Below are positions 29,195-39,822 of a DNA stretch of 64,000 bases, one piece after another. The translations under genes and the position numbers were made by a program. Below the pieces are notes generated by a model that was not told the origin of the DNA, ran no database searches, and saw nothing but the letters and a program-made list of their open reading frames with translations. Location of the stretch: positions 9,434-73,433 of the forward strand of contig MLAK01000608.1 in assembly GCA_001839685.1 (NCBI GenBank), written 5' to 3'. Position 1 is the first letter of the stretch, and each line of letters opens with the position of its first letter. Source of the stretch: Tritrichomonas foetus. Lineage: Eukaryota > Parabasalia > Tritrichomonadida > Tritrichomonadidae.

Positions 29195-31087
29195 ATGCAA
29201 CTTTTCGTCTTTTTATTAGCTCTCATCAGAGCCGAATACGAAACAAAGTACTGCGTTAAGACTAACGGAAAATACGAAATTGCTACTTCGAATTCTAGCG
29301 ATTATATAGCCCAAGCCTTTATTGAACAAGATATCCACGATAACGGATGGTACAAAATTCACATCATCGGTGTCGACGGAAAGGCAGATGATGATTTAAT
29401 GTACTGCGCTGGTTTTCTCGAAGGTTACATGCATCAAAACGGAATATTCAATCACTTTACTCTCATTAAAGATATCAAAGGATACGATCGTAACAGACTT
29501 CATGATTATGCACCAAAAGAAATCTCAAACTTTATGTCTGCCAACCTTCAATATGTTCGCTCATCAGTCGAAGCTTATCAAGATGATCCATATTGGGTTG
29601 AAATTGGTTTAGTTTTAACACAATTCGATGGTCTTGTCGCTGGTTATGATTATCGCATCAACGAAACAAAGAACGAAACAGCCCGTATGAACGAACTCGA
29701 TCATTGGTTCTTCCAATCTGCCGGTGATATGTTCGATCTTGCTGAAATTTATCCAGATGCACAACCAGCCAAAGAATTCAGAGAACATTGCTCAGGTATG
29801 GTTAAACTCACAGAAAATTATGATGATATTTATTTCGCTCATGATGCCTGGTCTGACTATCGCGAACTTCACGGCGAACTCAAAGATATGTATCTTCCAG
29901 TTTCCCGCTTCAATGCTAAGCGTATGGTTATTTCTTCACGTGTTGGAAAAATCTCATCATATGATGATTTCTACATGGCTGACTCTGGTCTCTACGTCAT
30001 TGAAACCACCCTCAATAACTACAACAACGATCTCTACAAAGTTGTCGTTCCACAAGCCCTCTTCACATGGGTACGTGCCTATCACGCCACATGGGTCGCC
30101 AAGAACGGCAGCGACTGGGCCTCAACATTCATCAAGCATAACTCTGGTACATACAATAACCAGTATGTCATCGTTGATTCTAACAAGTTTGTTAGATTTG
30201 AAAAACCAACAACAGATCTTCTTTGGATCATTGAACAATTCCCAGGTGTTTACAGAATGACCGATGTTACATTTCAACTTGTTGAAGATCTCTACTTCCC
30301 ATCTGTCAATTCACCATGGCATGAAGATCTTTACAACCTTGCTGGCTACCCAGAGCTTGTTGCTTCAATGGGAATCTATGGCGACTATCGTTCAGGTAAG
30401 AAGGGACCACGTTATCTTATCATGAAACGTGATGCTCCACGTATTAGGACCTTCGAAGACTTCCAAGCATTCATGCAATACAACAACTACATGCGTGATC
30501 CACTTTCACAAGGTGATCCAGCTCAACAAATCCTTTCCAGATACGACCAAAGACCAGGAAACACACCATACGGTGTTAGAAATAACTTCGGTGGTTTAGA
30601 TTCAAAGGCCCTCAGACTCACTGAAGCTAAGACCAAACTTCAAATGCACGCAATTGCTTCACCAGCTCATGAAAATGGAATCCCAATTTGGAACTTCACC
30701 GAATACAAGATCAAGTATAACCCAGACCTCCACCACGACGGTCTCCCAGAAGCATGGAACTTCACATGGTCTCAATTCGGATCAACAAACTATGACATCT
30801 GCCAAAAGCCAGCTGATGTTGAAAAGGACAAGAAGCAGCTTTGCATGGATCGCAGTCCATTATGCGGATGGTGCACATACGACCAAACATGTTACCCAGG
30901 TGACTCAAGTGGACCATTCTTTGACGTCAAATGTGAAGCTGGATGGGCAGCCCTCCAAGTTGAGAAAACATGGGCAACACCCGTAATTGTTGTTGTTTGC
31001 GTTGTTTCTGTTCTCTTCGTTTCGATAGTATATGCATCACACTTCATCACCAAAGCTAAGAAGAATCGTTATAATTTAACACAATAA
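29195..31087 (+). CDS. Phospholipase B-like (PLBD/lamina ancestor) hydrolase, membrane anchored
   Basis: 630 residues. A short signal peptide (1-13) precedes a complete PLBD Ntn-hydrolase domain. Characteristic blocks are MYCAGFLEGYMHQN (69-82); the nucleophile segment EHCSGMVKL with Cys199, matching CSALIKL where autocleavage exposes Cys; FAHDAWSDYRELHGELK; HNSGTYNNQYVIVDSNKF; QFPGVYRMTD; and RYDQ...YGVRNNFGGLDSKA. Near the C-terminus is a Cys-rich PSI-like segment (DRSPLCGWCTYDQTC) and then a transmembrane helix (about residues 599-620, IVVVCVVSVLFVSIVYA) with a basic cytoplasmic tail. Animal and Dictyostelium members are soluble lysosomal or secreted enzymes. GC-richer codon use than the neighbours suggests high expression. 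ATG at 29195; stop TAA followed by A. Confidence 0.92.
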   Translation: MQLFVFLLALIRAEYETKYCVKTNGKYEIATSNSSDYIAQAFIEQDIHDNGWYKIHIIGVDGKADDDLMYCAGFLEGYMHQNGIFNHFTLIKDIKGYDRNRLHDYAPKEISNFMSANLQYVRSSVEAYQDDPYWVEIGLVLTQFDGLVAGYDYRINETKNETARMNELDHWFFQSAGDMFDLAEIYPDAQPAKEFREHCSGMVKLTENYDDIYFAHDAWSDYRELHGELKDMYLPVSRFNAKRMVISSRVGKISSYDDFYMADSGLYVIETTLNNYNNDLYKVVVPQALFTWVRAYHATWVAKNGSDWASTFIKHNSGTYNNQYVIVDSNKFVRFEKPTTDLLWIIEQFPGVYRMTDVTFQLVEDLYFPSVNSPWHEDLYNLAGYPELVASMGIYGDYRSGKKGPRYLIMKRDAPRIRTFEDFQAFMQYNNYMRDPLSQGDPAQQILSRYDQRPGNTPYGVRNNFGGLDSKALRLTEAKTKLQMHAIASPAHENGIPIWNFTEYKIKYNPDLHHDGLPEAWNFTWSQFGSTNYDICQKPADVEKDKKQLCMDRSPLCGWCTYDQTCYPGDSSGPFFDVKCEAGWAALQVEKTWATPVIVVVCVVSVLFVSIVYASHFITKAKKNRYNLTQ

Positions 31088-31639
31088 ATAAATATCCTTA
31101 TCGTCAAAGAAATTTCCACTTCTCTCTTTGAATTAACTACTCTCTTTTTCATTCAAACAAAATTCAAAATTATCAATTTTTAATTTTGATCGATTCTCTC
31201 TTTGAATTTCCCACAATCACTTTTACTTTTTTGTTTCTTTACATTTATTCATATTTTGGTTCCTAAGAGTGATATCAGACTGATCCCAGAAAGAAATATT
31301 CACAATGTAAAAGTTATTGTGGGAAAATGTGGTTTCCACAATATTATTTCAATAAAATAATATTGAGAAGATTTTGTCACGACAAAAAAATAAAATAACT
31401 TTTTCATATTATATCTGTCTAAATGATTAAAACTTTTTCAATATTATGGTTTCTTTTAAACCAAAAATCAATGAAGATTCATATAAAATTCTATTGAAAT
31501 ATTAAAATGTTCAATAGTGGTTCATTTTTATGAAGGAATATTTAAGAAAATATTGATGATATTTGAATTATTTCAACCAGATATACATTGAAATATTCCT
31601 TTTGTTAATCATCATTGAAGTGAAAAAAAAAAAATAAAA
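31088..31639. other. Intergenic region upstream of TOR
   Basis: AT-rich spacer. The sequence CTCTCTTTGAATT occurs twice near 31117 and 31195. An initiator-like TCATCATTGAAG lies about 25 nt before the TOR ATG. Nothing else recognised. Confidence 0.4.
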
Positions 31640-34600
31640 ATGAATTTAAAAGAATTACCTATCCCTCGTACTTATCCGAATTTATTGAAGACATATGAAG
31701 CATATTACCATGGATTTTACCTAGACATGGTCAGGATGAGCAATTCGAATTTTTTAGATTACGTCGATAAATATTTTGATCTTTTATACTTTTTAGCGAA
31801 GTTTCCTGGTACAGAAAATTCAATTCGAGCAGCAATCGGCGTTGTTTGCCTTCATCAATTCGGTTACCACGACTTCAAAAAGCTCACAGCAGTATTCGAT
31901 AGATTAATTCCGCAAGTTGACCTAGAATACATAAAATTCACTAGTTGGTGTGTCGGCAAATTAGTGCATCATCCTGACAATTACGAAATGCATTATGCCT
32001 CACAATTATTCAGCCGCGTATTGGATTGGACCAGAATGAAAGGAAGAAGAGCCCGCCCACTTGCGGCTGCTTATATGCTTGAAAGCCTTTCATTCAATGC
32101 TGGAAGCATTGCTGTTTCATTTTTCCCAAACTTCCAAATTGGTATTTGGTCACTTGTTTCATTTCCATCTGTTTTGGTTATCAAAGGTGTTGCGAAAGCA
32201 ATCGCTTCATACACAAGGGCCATTATTAGATATGGAAGAAATGAATTAACTGAATATATGACGTTTCTATCGAAAGTTTGCATGAAATTATTATTTTTTG
32301 ATGATCCTGTTCGTGTATATGCTGCACTTATGTTATTTGAAGTATTAGTTAATGGTTTCCCGAATTTTTTCATTCCACATTTATTTGAATTGTTAACAGA
32401 TATTTCAGATGCTGCTGAAGGAAAGGCGCTTCTTGTTCAAGGTGGTGCTTATGTTGTTATTTCATGTCTTTCACAAGTAGGCCCTTCAACTTTCATCGAT
32501 ACAATGGCTGATGAGCATTTCGCCAAAACTGACGAACTATTGTTAGAATTTCCATTCGAAGTAACAAGATCATTAACAATGATGTGCCAGTTTATTCCTG
32601 AATTCATTGGAACAAAACTTGACAAAATGAAAGAGTTTGCGATTATTTTGATCGATGAAGAACCTGATTGTGCTTTCAAACTACTTGCAGCAATTATTGA
32701 ATACTTTGGTTCGAAAGTTTTACCAATACCGAATGAAATTATGTTAAAATTAATTCAACTTCCAATTAGTGAAGATTTCAAAGACTTTTTTGTCGCTTTA
32801 ATGAAATGTGATACCAATTTATCAAATGAAGTTCAGCAAGCATTAAATAATAAAATTATTAAAGAATTAAAAGACGGCCAAAAAGTAATCGCCTTAAACT
32901 TGGTCTCAAAGATGCCAAAAGAGTTACTTTTCGAGCATGAAAAATTATTGAACGCAATATGGCCTTTAACTGTCGATAAGGACATTAAAACTCGATCAGC
33001 AGTGCCAACTGCTATTTTTAATATCGGGCGTTGTACAGAATTAGTTACAATTCAATCAATATCAAAACGATTTTGTCAATTAGCAATTTACGATCAATCT
33101 GTTCGTGCTAGATGTGCAATCCTTCAAGCGTTAATTGATAATGCAGATGAATCACTTGCATCTCCAGATTTTCGGACATTTTATGAAATTTTCATAAATG
33201 ATGATTCATCAACTGTTCGAGAACTTTTTTATAATTTACTTGTAAAATTATCTAGATTTAATCCAATGACAATCATGGCATTAACTCGTTGTGCAATGCT
33301 TGATACTTTCTTCATTATCCGAAATATTCCATCGATTCGAAAACGAGCTAAAACAATTCGTGGTTTACCAATTTTGATTAAAGCTGCAGGAAGAAGCATC
33401 AAAGCTTATTCTGGTGGTTTAATGGATATAATTTTAAATATTCTTGGTGATTATAATTCTAAAGCTAAATTTGATAACTTTTTAGAAGAAGATGCCCAAA
33501 CTTGTATATTAATTGGTGTTGTTGATTCTTTAACTTTACTTGCACCAATGGACCCAGAAATTGTATCAAAGCACGCATCAATAATTGTACCAATTTTATG
33601 TGACATCGTTTTAACTACTGATCATCGAAAACTAAGATTGTTTATTTTTGAGCTTTTCTATGTTCTTTTAACTGCTCCAGCATCAACATTGGATTACAGA
33701 ATCCAAATTCCACAAATTTTAACTACTTGTTCCCAATTCTTAATGACAACGCATAGTAGAAAAACAAAAATGGAAATTTTGAAGGTTCTTGGTGCCATTG
33801 GAATTGTTGAATTACATCAACGTCCTCCACCTAAAGGGACACAAACGCCACCAAACATGGATAATGATTTAGCAAGACAATTCTTTAATCCGTCTCGAGA
33901 TGCAGATTGCTCACTTGATGATTCACTTCTTTTAAGTCCATCAACATCGGAACAATATTTTGCTTGTTATACAGCAAATGCATTGATTGATATTCTAAAG
34001 GATGATCAACTTAAAGAATTCTATGTTGAAACTATTCGGGCTGTTGTTGAAGTTTTGAAGCATCCAAAAATGTTTATTTTAACATATTTTGATATGTTTG
34101 TATCAAGATTGCTTGAAATTTTGGAGTGCTCAAGTGATAAAGAAATTAATCTTTATTTACCACTTTTCTCAAATTTAATTTTGAATTCTACGCACAACAT
34201 TTCGCCATTCTTAAAGAGAAGTTTGAAATTAATTCATGAGAGATTCAATGATGAACTTTCTTGTGTTTTTATTGATTTAATTATTGCTTTTCTCACAGCT
34301 GTTCGAGATGGATTTTCACCTTATGCATCTGAAACAATTTGTCTCCTTGTAGTTATTTTGGATGATAAAAAGACAGTTGATGGGCTACTCTGTAAGAAAG
34401 TTCTTAAAGCATTTGCTATTCTCGGAGTATATTCTGCTGATTTGTTGTATCTAGTGATTCCACAAATTTCTGACGCAATTATCTGTGAGCAAACACTTCC
34501 CACTGTTCGAATTGCAGCTTTAGTAACATTAACTGAGCTTGCTGCTCAAGTTGATCTCCTTCCATTTTTAGGGCCAATTGCACGATCAATGGAATACTGC

Positions 34601-37600
34601 TACATTTCCTTCCAAACGCCAAAAACCATCAAAGCTGCATTTCAATTACTTTATACTATTTTGAAGTCCCTTGGTGTTGCATTTTTAGTAAATGCTCAGC
34701 CATTATTGGATTTCTTGAAAGCAACAAATAATGAAACACCAGAATTAAAAGAATTGGTTTATCAAGTATCACAAGGGAAATTTGGTGATGGTTTCCATCC
34801 ATTAAATGTTAATAAGAAACCAGATCCACTTCCGAAAATCGTAGAAAAGCCATTGTCAGCAGATTCAATCATTAGTAAAGCAGAAGATTTTGAGAGAGTT
34901 GGTAGAAATAATGAAAGATGGCTACAATCATTTATTTTATGCGTCATTTCTAATTCTCCTTCTCCATCAATTAAAACATGTACAACTATTGCAACATCAT
35001 ATTATCCACTTGCTAAAAAACTTTTTAATTGTGCATTTTTGAGCTGTTGGCAAAAAATGAACCTCGAATCACGTTCATCACTCACGCACGTATTCGAACA
35101 ACTTCTTAAAGTTTCTGATGAAGAAGACTCGATTAACAGAAGTTTATTAAATGTTATTGTTTTTATGGATAAAATAGAACAGCCAATTGGAATTCCAGTA
35201 TTCGACCTAGTTTCAGCTTCTGTTCGCAGTGGAAGTGTCTCATACGCAATTAGACTCATGATGAACCTTCTTGATGCTCAGCCAGATGATGTTCAAGTTA
35301 TCAATAAATTAATAGATGTATTGGTTCAAATTGGACAATGGCAAAACGCAATTGGTGTTTGGAGACAATCACAAATGGTTTCTGCTACGCTTTCACGAAC
35401 TGAAGTTTTATCTAAATTAGGAATGTGGGATCAGGTTGAGCCAGTTTATCGTGAACAATATAATAATAATCATTCTTTCAAGGCTTTTAGTGGATTAATT
35501 GAATCACTTGCTTCTTTAGCACGATGGAAACAATTGATGGATTTCCATGATGATTTTGAAAAACTTAAAGTACAACAAAAACAACAATTAGCTCCATTTT
35601 TCGCTGATGCTGCTCTTCATTTAAGTGAGTGGGATAAGCTTCACAGTGCTTTAAAGTATGCATCAGATGACTCATGGCGCTGCTGTGTTTTGTCAGCACT
35701 TTCAGCTCTCCATTATAAAGATTTTGAAAGTGTGAAACGAATTACAAATCAAACATTTTCTTTATTGGCTTCTCGTCCAATGACTTTTTGGGCAGATAAT
35801 CATCAAATTCATCGAGAAACAATGCTTGAATGCCAGGAACTCATTGAAGTCATTGAAATGAATGAATGGCTCACAAACCCACGAAAACGTGATGATATTG
35901 CAGAAGTATGGAATCAAAGATTAAAGACAGCAACAAGAGACTTCGATCTTTGGTTTGCTGTTCTAGCAAACAGAGTTCGTGTTGCGTCAGTTCGTGATGA
36001 TGCACTTGTCCAATTCTTCCAAATGAGAAGCGCAACTCTAGGTAAACAGATTCATCTTGACGCCTTTAACATTTTATATCCTGATTTCAATTTAGAAACA
36101 GCATCAGATGCACAAAAACTATGTCATGCGATTGCAGAATGGAATGTTGGGCATAACCAAATTGCTTTATCCGAAGTTAAGAAGTTAACTACACAACTCC
36201 AAGGAAATTTATTAATGAGAGCTAATGTGTTTTATGCACAATGGCTTTTAGAAACTGAAGGTGAGACTTTCACAAACTTAAAAGATGCTTATACTTATCT
36301 TGAAGCAACAGTGAAACAAATTGATGATTCAACTATTTTAAGATATGGACAGAAAACTGAAGTCTCTAAAATCCTTTCCAATACACATCAAAGGAATGAT
36401 AAAACCAATAATTTGATTTTACCCACACAAATTTCTGAAGAATTAGTTATGCACGTTAACCAAATTGATATGATTCGAAAATGGAGTGATGTAAATGCAG
36501 CCTTGATTAATTTTGATCCAGAAAATAAAGTTAAATATGTAGTTAATGCAATTACAGCACTTTCACGATGTGCGAAATTAACTCCAGCATTTCCAGATGG
36601 AGTTCAAATGTTGAATCTATTCTTTGAAAATGCAGATAACGAAATAATTTTCAATGAAACCAATGATATCATCAAAAACTTACCTGTAAAACTATTGTTA
36701 CAAGCATCTCCCCAAATTGAGATTCAAATGTCGCATGGAAACATGAAAGTTCGGGAATTTGTTAATGAATTAGTGTTTTCTCTCCTTGAAATTCATTTTC
36801 ATTCTTTGATTTATTCATTATTGGTTTTGAAAACATCAAAGAATGCTGCACGTGCAAAAGCAGCAACATCTATATTAAATAAATGGAATGTCAAATATCC
36901 ACAAATTTGTTCTGAAGTTAATTTAATTCGAAGTGCACTTTTACGTGCTGCTGTGACATGGAATGAAAAAATTGCTAATAAAGTTTCTGACACTTATGAC
37001 CATTTCCAAAGAAATAATATGAGCAAAGTTATTAGCACATTGAAATCAATTTTAGCTATGGTTTCGAAACCAGTTTGTGAAATGCATGATCAATTTATTA
37101 AACAACATTCAAGGAATTTATCAATGCTTGATCAAATTTTAAAGGCTTATTCACCAGACAACCAAAGCTCAGTCACTCAATTAACAAAATGGTGTAAAAC
37201 AATGCAAGACAATCTTGGAGAAGAAATTAAACGAACAAGGATTATTCAATTATCTGCAATTTCTCGAGAATTAACTGAAAAAGATGATTTCATTCTAGCT
37301 GTTCCAGGAACTTATAAACCAAACGAACCTATTAACCATATTAAATATTTTGTTGGTCAATTTTCTGTTTACATGTCAAAGCAGCAGCCGAAAGATGTTG
37401 TGATTAAAGGTGAAGATGGAATCTTTTACCAATATTTATTAAAAGGACACGAAGATTTACGTTTGGATGAACGTATTATGCAATTCTTTAGAATGGTGAA
37501 CTCTCTTTTACTGAAAGACTCTTCATTAAATTCACATCCAATTCAAACTGTCTATGTTGTACCACTTTCCATTTCACATGGTTTAGTTCAATGGGCCACT

Positions 37601-38467
37601 GGAACTGATACATTAAGAGCTATCATTGAGCAGTACCGTCGCCTTCATTCCAGAGATCCACTAGAAGAATATATGCTATCTGATGACTTTGGAAATGGTG
37701 CTTATGATTTCTTATTACCAATTCAGAAAGTTCAAATTCTTGAAAGGATTTTCCATGAAATTCCTGATACTGACTTAGCAAACTTCTTCTGGCTTAAGGC
37801 ACCAAGTGCTGATGTTTGGATGAAACAAGTTCAAACATATTCAATTTCTATTGCAATCACATCAATTGTTGGATATATAATTGGTCTTGGAGATCGTCAC
37901 CCTTCTAATTTATTATTCGACAGAAACACAGGAAAAGTTGTTCATATTGACTTTGGTGATTGTTTTGAACGCGCTTCACATAGAAAATATTTACCTGAAG
38001 TTGTTCCATTCCGTTTAACAAGGATGATGGTGAAAGCTTTAGGTGCTGGTGGTGTCGAAGGCGAGTTTAAGACATCATTTGTAAATATGGCAAACTTACT
38101 TCGTGCAAACAAGCAAGTTCTCGAAATGGTTCTTGCTATTTTCGTTCATGAACCGTTAATTGATCCTGATTATGCAGATGATGGAGCCTCAGATAACGAA
38201 AAGAATTATCCAATGTCGCCTTTTACTTTGAAAATGAGCGCCCTTTCTGAAGATACTTCGCCAGTAAATAATTCAGATGATTATCATGATACATTTACAT
38301 CAAGCGAAGAAATGAGAATTCGTATTAGACAAAAAATTACAGGAAGCTGTTGTATTGAAGGTACAACACCGCTTTCTGCTGAAGAACAAGCAACAAAATT
38401 AATATCTGAAGCAACTGATCTATATACACTTGGTAAAATGTATAGTGGATGGTGTCCATTCTGGTAA
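31640..38467 (+). CDS. TOR: TOR (target of rapamycin) serine/threonine kinase
   Basis: 2275 residues, near the usual 2,300-2,550. TOR couples nutrients to growth. Residues 1-1150 are HEAT-type helical repeats. A FAT domain (about 1160-1750) is recognised by segments such as SKLGMWDQVEPVYREQY. An FRB-like helical bundle (about 1765-1870) precedes the kinase: AVPGTYKPNEPI, LLKGHEDLRLDERIMQFF, catalytic loop GLGDRHPSNLLFDR (about 2080) and HIDFGDCFE (about 2103), then PEVVPFRLTRMMVKALG. It ends with the FATC domain YSGWCPFW, matching YIGWCPFW of TOR exactly enough to exclude ATM/ATR. The FRB keeps the first Trp (AAVTWNEKI) but the second Trp/Tyr-rich helix that holds rapamycin is poorly conserved. 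ATG at 31640; stop TAA. Not interrupted. Confidence 0.96.
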   Translation: MNLKELPIPRTYPNLLKTYEAYYHGFYLDMVRMSNSNFLDYVDKYFDLLYFLAKFPGTENSIRAAIGVVCLHQFGYHDFKKLTAVFDRLIPQVDLEYIKFTSWCVGKLVHHPDNYEMHYASQLFSRVLDWTRMKGRRARPLAAAYMLESLSFNAGSIAVSFFPNFQIGIWSLVSFPSVLVIKGVAKAIASYTRAIIRYGRNELTEYMTFLSKVCMKLLFFDDPVRVYAALMLFEVLVNGFPNFFIPHLFELLTDISDAAEGKALLVQGGAYVVISCLSQVGPSTFIDTMADEHFAKTDELLLEFPFEVTRSLTMMCQFIPEFIGTKLDKMKEFAIILIDEEPDCAFKLLAAIIEYFGSKVLPIPNEIMLKLIQLPISEDFKDFFVALMKCDTNLSNEVQQALNNKIIKELKDGQKVIALNLVSKMPKELLFEHEKLLNAIWPLTVDKDIKTRSAVPTAIFNIGRCTELVTIQSISKRFCQLAIYDQSVRARCAILQALIDNADESLASPDFRTFYEIFINDDSSTVRELFYNLLVKLSRFNPMTIMALTRCAMLDTFFIIRNIPSIRKRAKTIRGLPILIKAAGRSIKAYSGGLMDIILNILGDYNSKAKFDNFLEEDAQTCILIGVVDSLTLLAPMDPEIVSKHASIIVPILCDIVLTTDHRKLRLFIFELFYVLLTAPASTLDYRIQIPQILTTCSQFLMTTHSRKTKMEILKVLGAIGIVELHQRPPPKGTQTPPNMDNDLARQFFNPSRDADCSLDDSLLLSPSTSEQYFACYTANALIDILKDDQLKEFYVETIRAVVEVLKHPKMFILTYFDMFVSRLLEILECSSDKEINLYLPLFSNLILNSTHNISPFLKRSLKLIHERFNDELSCVFIDLIIAFLTAVRDGFSPYASETICLLVVILDDKKTVDGLLCKKVLKAFAILGVYSADLLYLVIPQISDAIICEQTLPTVRIAALVTLTELAAQVDLLPFLGPIARSMEYCYISFQTPKTIKAAFQLLYTILKSLGVAFLVNAQPLLDFLKATNNETPELKELVYQVSQGKFGDGFHPLNVNKKPDPLPKIVEKPLSADSIISKAEDFERVGRNNERWLQSFILCVISNSPSPSIKTCTTIATSYYPLAKKLFNCAFLSCWQKMNLESRSSLTHVFEQLLKVSDEEDSINRSLLNVIVFMDKIEQPIGIPVFDLVSASVRSGSVSYAIRLMMNLLDAQPDDVQVINKLIDVLVQIGQWQNAIGVWRQSQMVSATLSRTEVLSKLGMWDQVEPVYREQYNNNHSFKAFSGLIESLASLARWKQLMDFHDDFEKLKVQQKQQLAPFFADAALHLSEWDKLHSALKYASDDSWRCCVLSALSALHYKDFESVKRITNQTFSLLASRPMTFWADNHQIHRETMLECQELIEVIEMNEWLTNPRKRDDIAEVWNQRLKTATRDFDLWFAVLANRVRVASVRDDALVQFFQMRSATLGKQIHLDAFNILYPDFNLETASDAQKLCHAIAEWNVGHNQIALSEVKKLTTQLQGNLLMRANVFYAQWLLETEGETFTNLKDAYTYLEATVKQIDDSTILRYGQKTEVSKILSNTHQRNDKTNNLILPTQISEELVMHVNQIDMIRKWSDVNAALINFDPENKVKYVVNAITALSRCAKLTPAFPDGVQMLNLFFENADNEIIFNETNDIIKNLPVKLLLQASPQIEIQMSHGNMKVREFVNELVFSLLEIHFHSLIYSLLVLKTSKNAARAKAATSILNKWNVKYPQICSEVNLIRSALLRAAVTWNEKIANKVSDTYDHFQRNNMSKVISTLKSILAMVSKPVCEMHDQFIKQHSRNLSMLDQILKAYSPDNQSSVTQLTKWCKTMQDNLGEEIKRTRIIQLSAISRELTEKDDFILAVPGTYKPNEPINHIKYFVGQFSVYMSKQQPKDVVIKGEDGIFYQYLLKGHEDLRLDERIMQFFRMVNSLLLKDSSLNSHPIQTVYVVPLSISHGLVQWATGTDTLRAIIEQYRRLHSRDPLEEYMLSDDFGNGAYDFLLPIQKVQILERIFHEIPDTDLANFFWLKAPSADVWMKQVQTYSISIAITSIVGYIIGLGDRHPSNLLFDRNTGKVVHIDFGDCFERASHRKYLPEVVPFRLTRMMVKALGAGGVEGEFKTSFVNMANLLRANKQVLEMVLAIFVHEPLIDPDYADDGASDNEKNYPMSPFTLKMSALSEDTSPVNNSDDYHDTFTSSEEMRIRIRQKITGSCCIEGTTPLSAEEQATKLISEATDLYTLGKMYSGWCPFW

Positions 38468-38688
38468 TATAATTATGGTAATATTTTATCATCTTACCAT
38501 ATTCTCAATATAAAATATATTCCTAGTTTTTCATTTATATCTTGTTTATTTAGAAACAATCATTTTTATATTTTCTTTTCTTCTTAATAAAGTTTAATGA
38601 GATAATATATGTCGTATTTCCTGAGTGTCTCTGTAAATTTTATTTTTAATGATAATGCTAATAATTAATGACATAAATATTAAGAAAT

Positions 38689-39483
38689 CTAAACTTTGTA
38701 AACGATACGACAATTCTCTCTAATTTGTTGATATGTTTCCTCCTTAGAAATTTCTTTTGTTTTGGCTATTTCGTCAAGAATAGTTGGAATTAATGCAGGT
38801 GTAGTAAAACGCTGCTGATATTGTGGTGGTGAAAGATAAGGAGCATCAGTTTCGGCAAGAAGGTGATTTAAAGGAATAAGCTTGCAGATTTCTTTTATAT
38901 GTAGCGATTGAGGATATAAAATTTTACCAGTGATTCCAAAATATGCATTTGGCCAATTCATTAAAACATTTTCAGCAAACTTTAATGATCCAGAAAAACA
39001 ATGAATATGAAAAGTATGATTTTTTGGCATAAATGATTTCAATATGTCTAAAGTGTCATCATCAGCATGACGAGTATGAATAACAATAGGAAGTTTCCTG
39101 GATAAAGCTATTTCTATTTGTTTAATAAAAACATCTTTTTGGATATTAATTGTTGAATTTCCTTTATATCGATCAAGTCCAATTTCGCCCAATGCTTTTG
39201 TTTTGGGATGATTTAAATAAAAATCTTTTAATTTCCTTTCATAATCATTGTTATAATATTCTGCACGTAGTGGATGTAATCCTACTGCATAATAAACATT
39301 AGGTAGATTTATATCCATTAGTTTATCGAAAGTATTTAAATTATCTGATGGGATAGAAATACAGCCATCAAATCCTGTTGGAAACTTTAGTGAATCTTGT
39401 GCTAGACCTAATGTTATATCAAAACCCATTTTTTCTATTGTTTTATCCAAATGACAATGTGAATCAAAATATCTGTGAATCAT
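38689..39483 (-). CDS. TatD-family metal-dependent deoxyribonuclease
   Basis: 264 residues, the usual length. TIM-barrel metal hydrolase with the expected ligands: DSHCHLD (His9, His11), VGLHP, ALGEIGLDRY (Glu ligand), VIHTRHADDDT (His), HIHCFSGS (His) and ETDAPYLSP (Asp). TatD enzymes are 3'-5' exonucleases/DNases involved in repair or apoptosis-like DNA breakdown. ATG at 39483; stop TAG. It converges with the TOR gene's 3' end 220 nt away. Confidence 0.93.
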   Translation of the reverse strand: MIHRYFDSHCHLDKTIEKMGFDITLGLAQDSLKFPTGFDGCISIPSDNLNTFDKLMDINLPNVYYAVGLHPLRAEYYNNDYERKLKDFYLNHPKTKALGEIGLDRYKGNSTINIQKDVFIKQIEIALSRKLPIVIHTRHADDDTLDILKSFMPKNHTFHIHCFSGSLKFAENVLMNWPNAYFGITGKILYPQSLHIKEICKLIPLNHLLAETDAPYLSPPQYQQRFTTPALIPTILDEIAKTKEISKEETYQQIRENCRIVYKV

Positions 39484-39822
39484 GAAATATGGTGAACGTT
39501 TAAATATTTGAATTGAAATATGATTATATAATGTCTGAAAAAGTTTTTACACTCAAACTCTATTTCCTAGAATTCACCATTTATGCATAATCATACATTA
39601 ATCTTATTGTAGAAAAAAAATTGATTTTCCTAGGAAGAAGAAAAAAAAATTGAAAAAAATAATTTAGTGTAATATTGTTTATAATTGGAGAGATTAAATA
39701 TTACGAATGACAAACCTTAATGATGTCCTCAATACTTCTCTATTCTTTTATTTTATATAAATATAATCGATCTTAAATCACTTTCTGAAAATAAAAATTT
39801 CGAAAACAAAAACTGAAAAAAA
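39484..39822. other. Intergenic region
   Basis: AT-rich spacer between two genes of the same strand. It holds the promoter of the TatD gene and the 3' flank of the phosphatase gene. No motif seen. Confidence 0.4.
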
